Shown: in pieces, positions 46,619-56,817 of the stretch
Layout: each line of letters starts with the position of its first letter
Numbering within the stretch: the first letter of the stretch is position 1
Assembly (NCBI GenBank): GCA_036346405.1
Contig: CM070566.1
Span: 50,285,268 to 50,349,267, forward strand
Length of the DNA: 64,000 bases
Direction of reading: 5' to 3'
DNA from: Phyllostachys edulis
Lineage: Eukaryota; Streptophyta; Magnoliopsida; Poales; Poaceae
Program-made: the position numbers and the translations under genes
Notes under the pieces: generated by a model
Told to the model about the DNA's origin: nothing
Databases searched by the model: none
Seen by the model: the letters and a program-made list of their open reading frames with translations, nothing else

Positions 46619-47247
46619 GTGAGGCGGCCCACCGCCCCACGGCACAAAGCGGCACCCAGAAGGACACCTAACGCCGGAGGGGCCCTGGTGATCACGATGA
46701 AGGGCCTTCGGAGGAGCCCCGAGGCGTCCGGAGATCTTCTTGGAGGCTCGGCGAACCCGAAGGCGACTGCTGAAGCGCTCCCGAGGCTCAGGGGATCCCG
46801 AGGCCTCGAGGATCCCAAAGCCACAGGAGGCAAGATCGAAGACACCCAGGGGGCCAGTGATGCCCCTCCAGAAGCGCTCAAAGGGCCTCATCGCCATCAG
46901 CAAGGGCGCAACAAAGGTGGACCGGGTTCACCACGCGGGTGAGCCAGGTCCAGGGAGGTCCACCACGCGCCCAGACCTATGCCTAGACTAGGAAACTCCA
47001 CTGCTACCCCTATGATTAATGTACTTCTGTAGGGGTATGGGTGTGATTTCATGTATCCGGCCGGAAGGGTTATAAATAGCCTCCTTCCCCCCACCATGTA
47101 AAGAGGATGAACTTTTCTAGAAATAAACACACAAACGCACTTCTGCATTTCTAGTCTGAACCTCTCACTCGGGACCCTTCGGCCCCTAATACCGAGGCTA
47201 GGGGTCTCCCCTTTTTATTCACTGTCTGGTTCCTTTTTACCACGACA
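46619..47247 (+). repeat. 5' LTR of the truncated Tat-type gypsy element
   Basis: 629 bp. TGAGGCGGCC to CACGACA, with GGTTATAAATAGCC at about 47068 as a TATA region. No partner LTR in the window. Confidence 0.75.
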
Positions 47248-47300
47248 ATTGGCGCCGTCCGTGGGGTTCGGCGAGGAAGTCACGAGACCCGGGGCAGCAG

Positions 47301-48300
47301 ATGGCCCCTCGCAAGGTCGCGTCCAAAGTTTCTGCGGCCGAAGCGGCGGCGGCAGCCGCGGCCCCCAACACACCGAGGGCCAAAAGGACCAAGACGTTCG
47401 CAGCGGCAGTGGCTGCCGCACGGACCACGGAAGAAGAAGCAAATAACTCCACACACGGTGACATCATTGGGGGCGATGCCCAGACCACCGAAGCATCCCT
47501 TCCCGACCCCCAACCTCCGGGCCCAACCCCCGGAACCGCAGGAGTAACCCAGCAGGCCTACGAGGCCCTCGAGCGGGAGCTGGCCGATCTCCGGCGGGAG
47601 ATGCTTAGCTTGCGACAACCCGTGGGGGGCGGCTTCGCAATGACGGTACCACCACTGGATCCTTCCGGGGCGGCCGCTACCCCGCAGGCAAACCCCATGC
47701 TCCGGGGGACCCCAATTCCCGTGGCGTGGCGTGGGGCTAAGCGTACCGGCCCAAAGACTTCAAGATCTGGGATGTCACGCCTTTGAAAGACCTTGACCCA
47801 TGAAATTCCTCCGGGTCTCTGAAAGCGACCATAGAGGCGCGGAGGAGACGACACCACGAAGGCAAAAAGCATTTCGCTTGCCCTCAAGGGTGTCGCCCTC
47901 ACATGGTTCTTCACCATACCACACTGGTCAGGTATGCGCTGGGAGCGACTCGTGACTGGTGCGCAATAACTTCCAAGGGAACTACGTCGAGCCAAAGGAT
48001 GCGGGACACTTGTTCGCAGTAAAACAAGCCCCGGGCGAATCCCTCCGCAGTTTCTTTAGGAAGTTTGCGGAGGTCAAATGCCAGGTCAAGGGCGTCAATG
48101 AGACTACAGTCATCAACACGGCGACCTACGGGCTACAGAAGGGCTCGCTATCAGAAAGGCTGGCCCGCAAGCCCATCTCCACCGTCGCCGAGCTTTTTGA
48201 TAAAATGGAGGAGTATGCCCGAGCGGAGGAGGACAACAACAGGAGGGCGGAGGCGGCAAGCACCGCCACGCCCCAAAAGCCATCAAGCGGGTCGGAGTAG
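47301..48300 (+). pseudogene. Tat-type gypsy gag
   Basis: 47301-47786 is an Ala-rich gag N-terminus (MAPRKVASKVSAAEAAAAAA, a coiled-coil-like ALERELADLRREMLSLRQ). 47959-48300 carries the Retrotrans_gag core (FAVKQAPGESLRSFFRKFAE, NTATYGLQKGSLSERLARK, AELFDKMEEYARAEED). A frameshift lies between them (47787-47958). Downstream 48380-48590 retains a CDLHGECSHMTVDCRT zinc-knuckle-like remnant. Confidence 0.82.
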
Positions 48301-48807
48301 GCCACACCGACCAATTCCAAACCACGCGGTAATTACAGCCAGAAGGGCCGTGGGGTCTACCATGTAGACGCGGCCCAAAACTAAGAAGGCCCAAAACGGG
48401 GCGGCCGAGGAGGTCGCGACCGGGCCAGAGGCCGCGGACACCACGGTGGGCGCCAACCGGACGCCCGTGATGGCACCGAAAGAGTCACATCGTACTGCGA
48501 CCTCCACGGCGAATGCTCGCACATGACCGTGGACTGCCGCACCATCGCGGCCATGAATGACTACATTAACCGCCGACAGCAACCAGTCGAGTGCGAGGAC
48601 ACTAGGGGCCCCGGCAATCAACTGCCCGGCCCGCCTCCGAGGCCACAAATCGAGGGGGGTCACGGCGAACCGCGTCAGCGGGTCATAAACATGATAACGG
48701 GAGGATCTTCGCTCGGTCTAAAATCCAAGAGGCAGCGCCGCGCCTACGCCCGGCAAATCCACCACGTCGCGGCGCGCCCTGCGCACGGGCCACCCTGATA
48801 CACCGAG

Positions 48808-49022
48808 GTGCCCATCACTTTCGGCCCTGGGGATGCTCAGGGTATCCACTTCCCACACCAAGACCCTCTCGTCATTTCCGCCACCATTGCGAACTTCGAA
48901 GTCAAGCGCGTCCTGGTGGACGGCGGAAGCTCCGCCGACCTCCTGTTCGCGGACGCCTTCGAAAAAATGATGATTCCAAGGGATCGCCTGTCACCTCCAA
49001 GCATACCCCTCGTAGGCTTCGC
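48808..49022 (+). pseudogene. Tat-type gypsy aspartic protease, truncated
   Basis: PITFGPGDAQGIHFPHQDPL and VKRVLVDGGSSADLLFADAF (active-site D-G-G-S form typical of Tat elements). The domain is lost after VGFA at about 49022, where the element ends. Confidence 0.82.
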
Positions 49023-50187
49023 TCTTGTTGAGATAATTCGGATATGCTGTTATCAACTTCTCATCGGCTGCTTATGAAGTGAATTTGTATGTTGCTGTAT
49101 ATGGAAACTTCATGAACCCTGAATTTGCTCATCTCACTTTTTATGCTCATTCTTGTGTGATCTTGTTTGTCGTGTTGATAGTCTCTCGTTATTATCTTGG
49201 GATCCCTATTATTTTTTATACTCTCTCGTTGTTATTTCCAGTTGACTTATTAGTGATCTTGGGTTTTACTTTATGTGTGTTATGTGCATCATCAGGTAGG
49301 ACAAGGTAACGCTATGATGTTTTTATATCCACCAATCCAGAAGTCGTTAGTGACGACAATGGCAAGTGTGGTTTTTTATTCATCTTGATACATTTCATTT
49401 CCTGTGGCCAGTGGAGGTACATCCACCAATCCGGAAGCATGTGTAAAATTTCCTTAAAAGTAGATGTTTGTATAAAGTGCCTGAAAATATTTGGGAAAAT
49501 CGATTATTTGCCACGTCAAAGATTGCCACTTCTATTTAAAAAATAAATAAAAACACCTGATGTGAAATGGCAAAAGTGCCCCTGACCCCCAAACTCGACT
49601 TGAATAGGTTGTGCCAGATCATCTGACGCCGAACAAGAGCTCACCATGTGACCTACCGTACACTCAGGGCGCGATAGGCCTCCTGCCGTGGCATTTGAGC
49701 ACAGAATCGGTGTCATTTTTGTTAATTCGTTCGCTAGAGAAGGGAGGGCTATTTTTGCTATTTCGGTAAAAAAAAAAAAGCATGCTAAATAAGCCAAAAA
49801 CTCAAGATTCCACTGAGAGGGGACACAACTCCCAGGGATAGGGTAATGTAGGAAACTGTACTAGAGCAAACACATGACGAGCTCCTTTTAGCAGATGTGG
49901 TAGTTCTGAAAAGGATCTTCAGCAAGAGCTGCTCAGCAATTCACAAGCATGCGTGTGCGCATTGCACGAGGAACACGGGTAGAAAGTTGGTTCCAAGTGA
50001 TGCGCTTAGCATGTAATCCACTGACACCACTGTACTAGCAACGAAGATCAGAGCAAGAAGAACGTAGATCACGCCATGAATGTTTTGTAGGTACGAAATA
50101 AACAGAATACAACAACGATTTATGTTTATGGTGGTCAATGACTATGAGGTGAACTCAGTCTCAAAAGGCCGCAAATAGTGTTGAAAC
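49023..50187. other. Unassigned spacer next to the PELP1 fragment
   Basis: AT-rich. No gene, TSD or LTR recognised. 50090-50187 directly follows the PELP1 stop codon on the minus strand and may be original PELP1 3' flank, since copy B lost its own at the breakpoint near 56816. A stretch at about 49500-49800 with AAAAATAAATAAAAA looks like ordinary repeat debris. Confidence 0.4.
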
Positions 50188-50694
50188 CTAGTCAGAGTAA
50201 GGGTCAGCCTCGATGATATCTGGCATTGAGTCTTCTGACTCCACGTCAGACAGGTCGGTCTTGCTTGGCTGGGTGAGGCGGGTCGAAGGGCCCGCTGGTG
50301 CTTGATGGCTGCTTGAAGCACCAACTGGAGCAATTGGAGCTTCACCTGAGGTTACCGGGTTGTTGGGCGACGCATCGACAGCTGGGGCTTTGTTCTGAAG
50401 ATGACCGGCATGGTCAGTGCGCTTCTCGAAAACTGGGGCAGCCGCAGGTTTCTGGGGATCAGACGACATCGTGTAGACTAGAGCTGAAACGGCACTGGAG
50501 TTAGAAGGATTAACCATTGTGTTTAGCTTGGCAGTTTCTTCTGCGACCGCATCCACCATTTTGACATCACTCTTGCCGGACGTTGGAACATCTTGTACTA
50601 CCTCAGGAATGCTAGGTGAACCAATTTGTGGATATTCTTTTATGAGTGCGCTTTGGTTTTCATCGCGTGATATCTCGACCGCTGTATCTTTTCC
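50188..50694 (-). pseudogene. PELP1 last-exon fragment (copy A)
   Basis: Reads GKDTAVEISRDENQSALIKE to the stop, matching about two thirds of the last exon of the intact gene at 56818-57330 with a few replacements (ending EADPYSD instead of DADPDSD). The upstream half of the exon and all other exons are missing; at 50695 the sequence changes to AT-rich DNA. The frame is open but has no promoter or start, so it is a duplicated gene tail. Confidence 0.9.
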
Positions 50695-51119
50695 TTCAAA
50701 CAATCGAAGAACACTTCGAATGAAAATAAACATATCCTATGAAAATAAACATATCCTACAACAACTTGACAAAATGACCAGACCATATCTTTAAATATGG
50801 TGTAAAAGACTCCCTGGCCGACCGGGCCTATACGTCTGTAGGCCTCATCGATTAAAGACTGGTCTTAGATGAACTTACGACCAGGAGATGGTGGCGGGAA
50901 GGCTTACGCCTATGTACTGGGCGTGGGATATCTTGCGACCAGGTGATGGTGGTAGCAGAGCTTATGATCACAAAACGGATCGTGGGAGGTCTTATGATTT
51001 AGGAGATAGTCGTGGAAAAGCTTACATCTAGGGACGGGTCGTGGTAGCTACGGTGGTCGAAGCTATGGAAATCGTATAGGCTATAGTGGTCGCAGAAGGA
51101 TAAAACTGGGAGGTCATGG

Positions 51120-51700
51120 GAACGCTACGACCTAAGGAGGTCGTGGGGGTATTGTATCCAGGGGAGGTCTTGAAATCACTGTAGCCAGGGGAGGTCCTGA
51201 GAGTGCCACGACCAAGGGAGGTCGTGAAAGTGTTACGACCCGAGGAGGTCGTGCGAGTGTCACGACCAGGAGAGGTCCTGGAATCACTGTAACCAGGGGA
51301 GGTCCAGAATCACTGTAACTAAGGGAGGTCCGGAAAGTACTGTAATTGGGGAGGTCTTGAAAGTACTGTACCACAGGGAGGTCTTGGAAGTACTGTACCA
51401 GGGAATGTCCTGAAAATACTAAACACGGGGAGGTCCTAGAATCTTGTACCAAGGAGATCTGAAAATCTTGTAACAGGAAGTTCTGGAAATCTTGCATGCA
51501 GAGAGTCTGGAAATCTTTATGTCTGAGGAGGTCTGAATGTACTTTAATGCAGGGAGGTCCTGGAATCACTTTAGCCAGGGGAGGTCCTGAGAATACCATG
51601 ACCAAGGGAGGTCGTGACAGTGTTACAACCTTAGGAGGTCGTGGAGGTGCTAAGGCCTGGAAGGTCGTGGGAACGCTATGACCTGGGGAGGTCCTAGAAG
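51120..51700. repeat. Degenerate minisatellite, about 27-30 bp units
   Basis: Repeats around GGAGGTCCTGGAATCACTGT and GGAGGTCGTGAAAGTGTTAC with variable spacing. Both share the GGAGGTC core with the neighbouring 30-bp array. Confidence 0.7.
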
Positions 51701-51865
51701 CGTTATGACCAAAAGGGTGGTCTTTGCAAAACGGGAGATCATGACCTAGAGGGTTGTCTTTGCGAAAAGGAAGGTTGTGCGATAGAGGGTGTTCTTTGTA
51801 AAATAGGATGTCGCGGCCACGAAGGTGGTCTTTGCAGAAAGGCCAAGAGGGAGATCTAACGAGAG

Positions 51866-52325
51866 GGAGGTCTGGGCTCTTAGATCCGAATGAAGGGAGG
51901 TCTGGACCCTTAGATCCAAGTGTAGGGAGGTCTGAACCCTTAGATCTAAACGAAGAGAGGTCTGGACCCTTAGATCTAAATGAAAGGAGGTTAGGCCCCT
52001 TAGATCTAAACGAAAAGAGGTTTGGACCGTTAGATCTAAACGAATAGAGGTCTGGACCCTCAGATCCAAACGAAAGAAGGTCTGGACCCTCAGATCCAAA
52101 TGTAGGGAGGTCTGGTCCCTTAGATCCAAGCGAATGGAGGTCTGGACCCTTAGATCCAAGTGAAGGGAGGTCTGGACCCTTAGATCCAAGCGAATGGAGG
52201 TCTGGACCCTTAGATCCAAGCGAATGGAGATCTGGACCCTTAGATCTAAGCGAAGAGAGGTCTGGACCCTCAGATCCAAACGAAAGGAGGTCTGGACCCT
52301 CAGATCCAAATAAAGGGAGGTCTGT
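51866..52325. repeat. 30-bp minisatellite, about 15 units
   Basis: The unit starts GGAGGTCTGGACCCTTAGAT and continues CCAAGCGAAT. Because 30 is divisible by three, the minus strand stays open (51746-52309) and reads as ten-residue repeats of the type LDLRVQTSLR. I regard this frame as a by-product of the repeat. Confidence 0.9.
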
Positions 52326-53551
52326 GCAAGGAGGGAGGTTGTGGGAGTGTTAACCGTGCGTAGTCGAATGAGAGAAATGACCGACTACACAGCAGAGGTC
52401 AAAAGAAGAGACGGTTCAACTGTATTGATGCAATCGAATGAACCAGCGGAAAAGCCAAAGGGAGAACCAAAGGAATATCCAAGAGAAAACAAGGCGGCTC
52501 GAACTAGGAAGAGCATCTGACCACTAGGAACTTATCGATACGGGCTGGGAAATGAGCTAGTCGGAGCCGACTAGAGACGTGGGCCACTACTACGAGAGAA
52601 GCTCTGTGATGTAATAGTAGCTGGAAGCAGAAAGGTGGTCTTCGGTCTTCAAGGTCGCTCCCTGGAAGCAAGTGAATGGTCCTACTCGGATGTCTTGACT
52701 TGTCCTGGTCGAAGGGGAAAGAAGAATGGTCTCCAAGGCTGTTCCTACGAATCAAGAAGTAGACTTAATTGAGGAAAACACCACTTGGGGGCATGGGTGT
52801 GAGCAAATGCACATGGCGTGGCAATGGCCTTCTGGAGTGGAAAGCTGCAAGAAGGCGAGGATGATCTTGGCTCGGTAGAGGCATGCGCTTGAGCCTGAAG
52901 GGAGCTTAAGCTCTCTTAAAGGAGGAAGAGAATGAGATTAGCACTGGAATGGCTAAGAAGAGCAACAAGGAGGCAACAAGGGCTTGGACAACCATATATA
53001 TACGCACAACCTGCCCAGGGGGAGTGGTTGATGCTGTTGACGGTATGGGGCAACACAGTGTAGCTGAGTGATAGTTTAGGTGATAGCCATTAATGGTCAA
53101 TGGACCACACCATGCTGGACCTCTCCCACCTGGTGCACGCATCACACAAGTGAGGGGCATGTCTGCCCAGGTCTCCCGTTAGGGAGGTCTGGCTGCAAGG
53201 GTTTGGACCAAGCGCTGGTCAGAGGAACAGGAGAGGAAAAAGCATGGGTGCGGGTGAGCCGGACCAGGCACTAGGCTGATCAGTATTTAGCCAGAGAAGA
53301 AATAGGAAGAAAGAACGAAGCTAGAAGGACTTAGGAAGAGACAAAGTGACATGATTTTAAATTAGCTAAAATCCTGATTTTCTCTTAAAGGAAATCCTAA
53401 CGCGATGGTAGATAAATTCATGACAGCAGAAGATACGAAAAATGTCCTCAAATAACTCTAAGAATGCAATCAAACATAACGACAATAGACTTTATACAAA
53501 AAGTTTTAAAAATCCTATATTTTTACCTTTATAAATTTTTGGACTGTTACA

Positions 53552-56500
53552 GGTTTCTCATCCTCTCCCTATATATTGGTGTCTACATCGATCCATCTTG
53601 ACTGCCTTTTCTTTTCCTTGCCCTTTTGCCATTCAACCAAACAGAAACAACTTGCTACGGAATCATCGGCATTCCAAGCCAATGCAACGAAATATAATTA
53701 ACCCTACCCATGTCTTCCTCGAGGGAGAATGAGCTTACGCGTTGACGATTGAAGTTTTTAATAGAGTTTCCATCATGAGCATTGGGTGGAAATTTCAATT
53801 GCTGTCATTTTAAACCTCCGCGAACTTTGAATTTTCCATTGGTGTCGATTTATATATGTCCGTGAGAGGTTGAGAACTTCGAATGCAGCAGAACAAATCG
53901 AACAATACAGAGATAATACGCGGAAACAGAGCACTAAATTTTTTAGACAAATGTATCCAGCGCAAGAAAATCCTATGTTTATGTTAAATCGCATAAAATC
54001 AGGGCTCACCTTCCCTACTCCAGCAACAGGAGCACCGCTGGGATCGGGTCGTGGGATTACAACTTTCACCAAGTTACCTGTCCAAGTCTTAGCGAGTACA
54101 TACACAAGATAGATAAGACAGTATATGATCAATCAAATCGAAGTGAAAAGAATAGTATGTCTTCTGTAGGTTAGGCCCGATTGCCAATTTTGCATAAGGG
54201 ACTATAAAAGACTCTGCAATGGCATTATGTGGGACTACAAAAAAAGACACACAAAAGAAAACGAGTTCAGTAACTGAGCAAAGGCAAACGCAGTGATAAG
54301 ACAGGATTGTAAGAGTTCAAAACAAAGGGATGGAGAAGTCTGAGTTTCATGCTGATTAGTGATTACCGTATCAGCGCCCTTCTTCCCTCATGTCTTCCAC
54401 AATGTCCTCGTATTCCTCGTCATCTCTCAGTTCATCTGCAGAAACCACCTGGGTCAGGCATAGCACCTTTGTCGGTAGGGATCCTCCCACAAGGTAAACG
54501 AGTGTCTGCTCAGAAAGCAACAGTCAGAAATTTTCCGGCTAATACGAGCTGATCGTTGTAGTATAAAATCATGTCTTTAAGAGCTGAGCTGTACCTGCAT
54601 TTGCACCTGCTGCTGTGCCTGCAACAGGACACTTTCTTGCTCTGGCCTAGGTTGAGCAGCTCCTTGGTTTGCTCGCCTAACAGTGAGAGTCTTGTCTCCC
54701 ATCTTGATACCATTAAGAGCAGCACAGGCAATGTCGGTGACAGTAAGATCCCGGTATATACAGAAGGCATAGCCCTTCGAGTTACCAGTTTCCCTATCCT
54801 TCACAAGATCAAATCCTCGAAGAGGTCCAAAACATTCGAGCAACTCCCGCACTTGGGCCTCTGTGAAGTAATAGGGGAGGCCGCCTACAAAAATGTGGTC
54901 AGGGCCTTCTAAACCTCCAGCTGAGCCAGGTGTCAAGCCAGCAGCAGCAAGATTGAGATTGGGGTTTGGCTGGCTTGGACCCAGTGCAGCTGCCAGGGAA
55001 GGATTATAGTATGTTGGCCTTCTAACCTTCACCGGTGCTCCCTCAAACATTATGCCGTCTAAGGCCATTGCATTGCTTGCTTCCTCCACAGACCTCATCT
55101 CCACAAAAGCAAATTTCTTGTCATGGTTTATGTACACATTAAGAACAGCATCACCTGGCCCAACTGTGTTTCCTCCAATAGCAGACATAGCTTGATTAAA
55201 GAATATGGCAACTGTCTGCAGAAAACAAGACCAAAATAATCAGTGCAGGCCACAAAAGGAGAAAGGCGTCAGGAAAAATAAGTTACTCATAATTGCCTGC
55301 TCATTAGCGGTTGGAGGAAGTCCACCGACATAAACACGCCGAGCATGCCGAGTAGCCTAAGAAAAGGGTTGTTAGTTATAATGTATATCGCAAAGCAAAT
55401 GTAACTCAAGGAAAATTATACCTGTTGAGTCATGGCTTGTGGCTGAATAACAAGTGGATTGAACTGATGCAAATAAAAGTTCAAATTAGAAAGTAATAAC
55501 AAAACATCGAATAATAAACATATAAAGTGTAATATCTCTCAGGCAGTTCATTCTGCCACCACCAGATAAGCTGCAAATCAGAGTGAATCAGATTGCCCAG
55601 TGATGACAGAATGGAACATCCATAGTTTGAGCTCTAGCTACACTGAATCTTAAAAGGAGATAGTAGTCACCTGTCCTGGAGTGAAATTAAACATGTTCGG
55701 AAGCATCCCAGGAATAGCAGGGGGGACTGCGGGTAGCTGACCTGCAATTCATTAACGGTGAACATAAGAAAAAAAAGAACAATTTTCTTATAGAAATATA
55801 AAAAGTGATTATAATTAAAAATTTGACACAGTCCCACCATTATTGTGAATCTAACATAGGTCCAGTTTCCCAAGTTCCACAGAGTGTATAGCATATGTTC
55901 AAGGCGACAAGGACTAAAAGTAATAACTATGAAACTACCAAAATGTAATACTAGTTGCTAGTTAAAGACGAACAAGATATCAAACCAGATTGTCTCCTCC
56001 TTGTACAATAAAGCTACAGTAGTCGGCTCATTCCATTGGCAGCAGTTGGACAAAGTGGCCCAAGATTGCTTTTCCTACCCATATGAATACACAACAAACA
56101 AACAAACACCAAGAACAACAAACAACAAAAATATCGCTCAGTTCCAGTTACCAGGTATAATAAAATGCAAATTTACAAGTCTTCTCTATAAGAAAATATC
56201 ATCCACAGCAATAATTACTAAACTGCAGGGTTTTATATCTCAAAAGGGTTCCACAGTTTGAGCTCTAGCTACACTGAATCTTAAAAGGAGATAATAACTG
56301 CTTACCAAGTCTCCACTGGTGAGCAGCTTTTCAAAGTCCCAGTCATAGATAAATATATGTAAGAATGCAAATGAAACCATCAAACTGTGTTGTTTATCAC
56401 ATACCTGTGGCTGCACCAGGAGCAACTATAGGAATGGCATGTTGTGGTGGTTGGTCAAATCCACTCACGCGCTTGCTGTTTCGATACAGACATTAGTAAG

Positions 56501-56816
56501 TAGTTCAACAAATGGAGAATAGCACAATATTACAGAACAATGATACTAAAGTACATAACAAACAACAAATCATGCGCGAAAAGAATTACATCAACTAAAC
56601 AACATAATCCAAGGTAAATTGCAAAGCAAGAAACCAACACATAATTGATCAAAATTGTCCGTTGCATACTGTCAATTTTCCCAACATACAAAACAAAGAG
56701 ATAACATCACATGAAAATCACATTTCATGGCAGGCATCAAAAGCACATTTAATTTGTCTTCCTCAGATAGCTAATTCAAGAAGAACAGGCAAACATAGTG
56801 CCATCGACATCAGAAA
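53552..56816 (-). pseudogene. U2AF65: U2AF65 copy B, lacking first and last exons
   Basis: Minus-strand exons: about 56407-56477 (VSGFDQPPQ), about 55670-55740 (PAIPGMLPNMFNFTPGQ), about 55430-55470 (FNPLVIQPQAMTQQ), about 55310-55370 (VYVGGLPPTANEQ), 54596-55215 (RRM1 rest, linker, RRM2 with HIFVGGLPYYFT, then QGAAQPRPEQESVLLQAQQQ), 54367 to about 54500 (VGGSLPTKV, DDEEYEDIVEDM) and 54009-54077 (VVIPRPDPSGAPVAGVGK). The RS-domain exon is absent because the copy ends in the preceding intron at about 56816. The last UHM exon is deleted: 53969-53971 joins sequence equal to 29937 and 30226 of copy A. An in-frame TGA lies at 54371-54373 where copy A has AGA. Compared with copy A it has no transposon insertions. 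Confidence 0.92.
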
Positions 56817-56817
56817 C

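Larger units (their letters stand above)
46619..49022 (+). mobile_element. Truncated Ty3/gypsy element (Tat/Retand-type): 5' LTR, gag, protease
   Basis: LTR 46619-47247 (starts TGAGGCGGCC, ends CCACGACA; TATAAATAG near 47072). The primer-site region ATTGGCGCCGTCCGTGGGG (47248) is typical of Tat/Retand-like plant gypsy elements. Gag and protease pieces follow. At about 49022 the sequence changes abruptly to AT-rich DNA. RT, integrase and 3' LTR are absent, so this is a deletion derivative with no visible TSD. Confidence 0.82.
50801..53551 (-). mobile_element. LTR-like sequence in reverse orientation, containing minisatellites
   Basis: On the minus strand it starts TGTAACAGTCC at 53551 (compare TGTAACATCC of the solo LTR) and may end GGAGTCTTTTACA at 50801, a plausible 2.75-kb LTR. 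The flanks (TATGG, GGTTT) do not match, so it is not a clean solo LTR. The right flank from 53552 resumes the U2AF65 3' flank. No retroviral coding is seen. Two tandem arrays lie inside (51120-51700 and 51866-52325). Confidence 0.4.

Noticed and set aside
51746..52309. 187-codon minus-strand frame with ten-residue repeats
   Set aside because: A direct consequence of a 30-bp minisatellite; no start context or flanking gene.
50801..53551. Clean solo LTR
   Set aside because: TG...CA ends can be proposed, but the flanking five bases do not match, so only a low-confidence LTR-like call is made.
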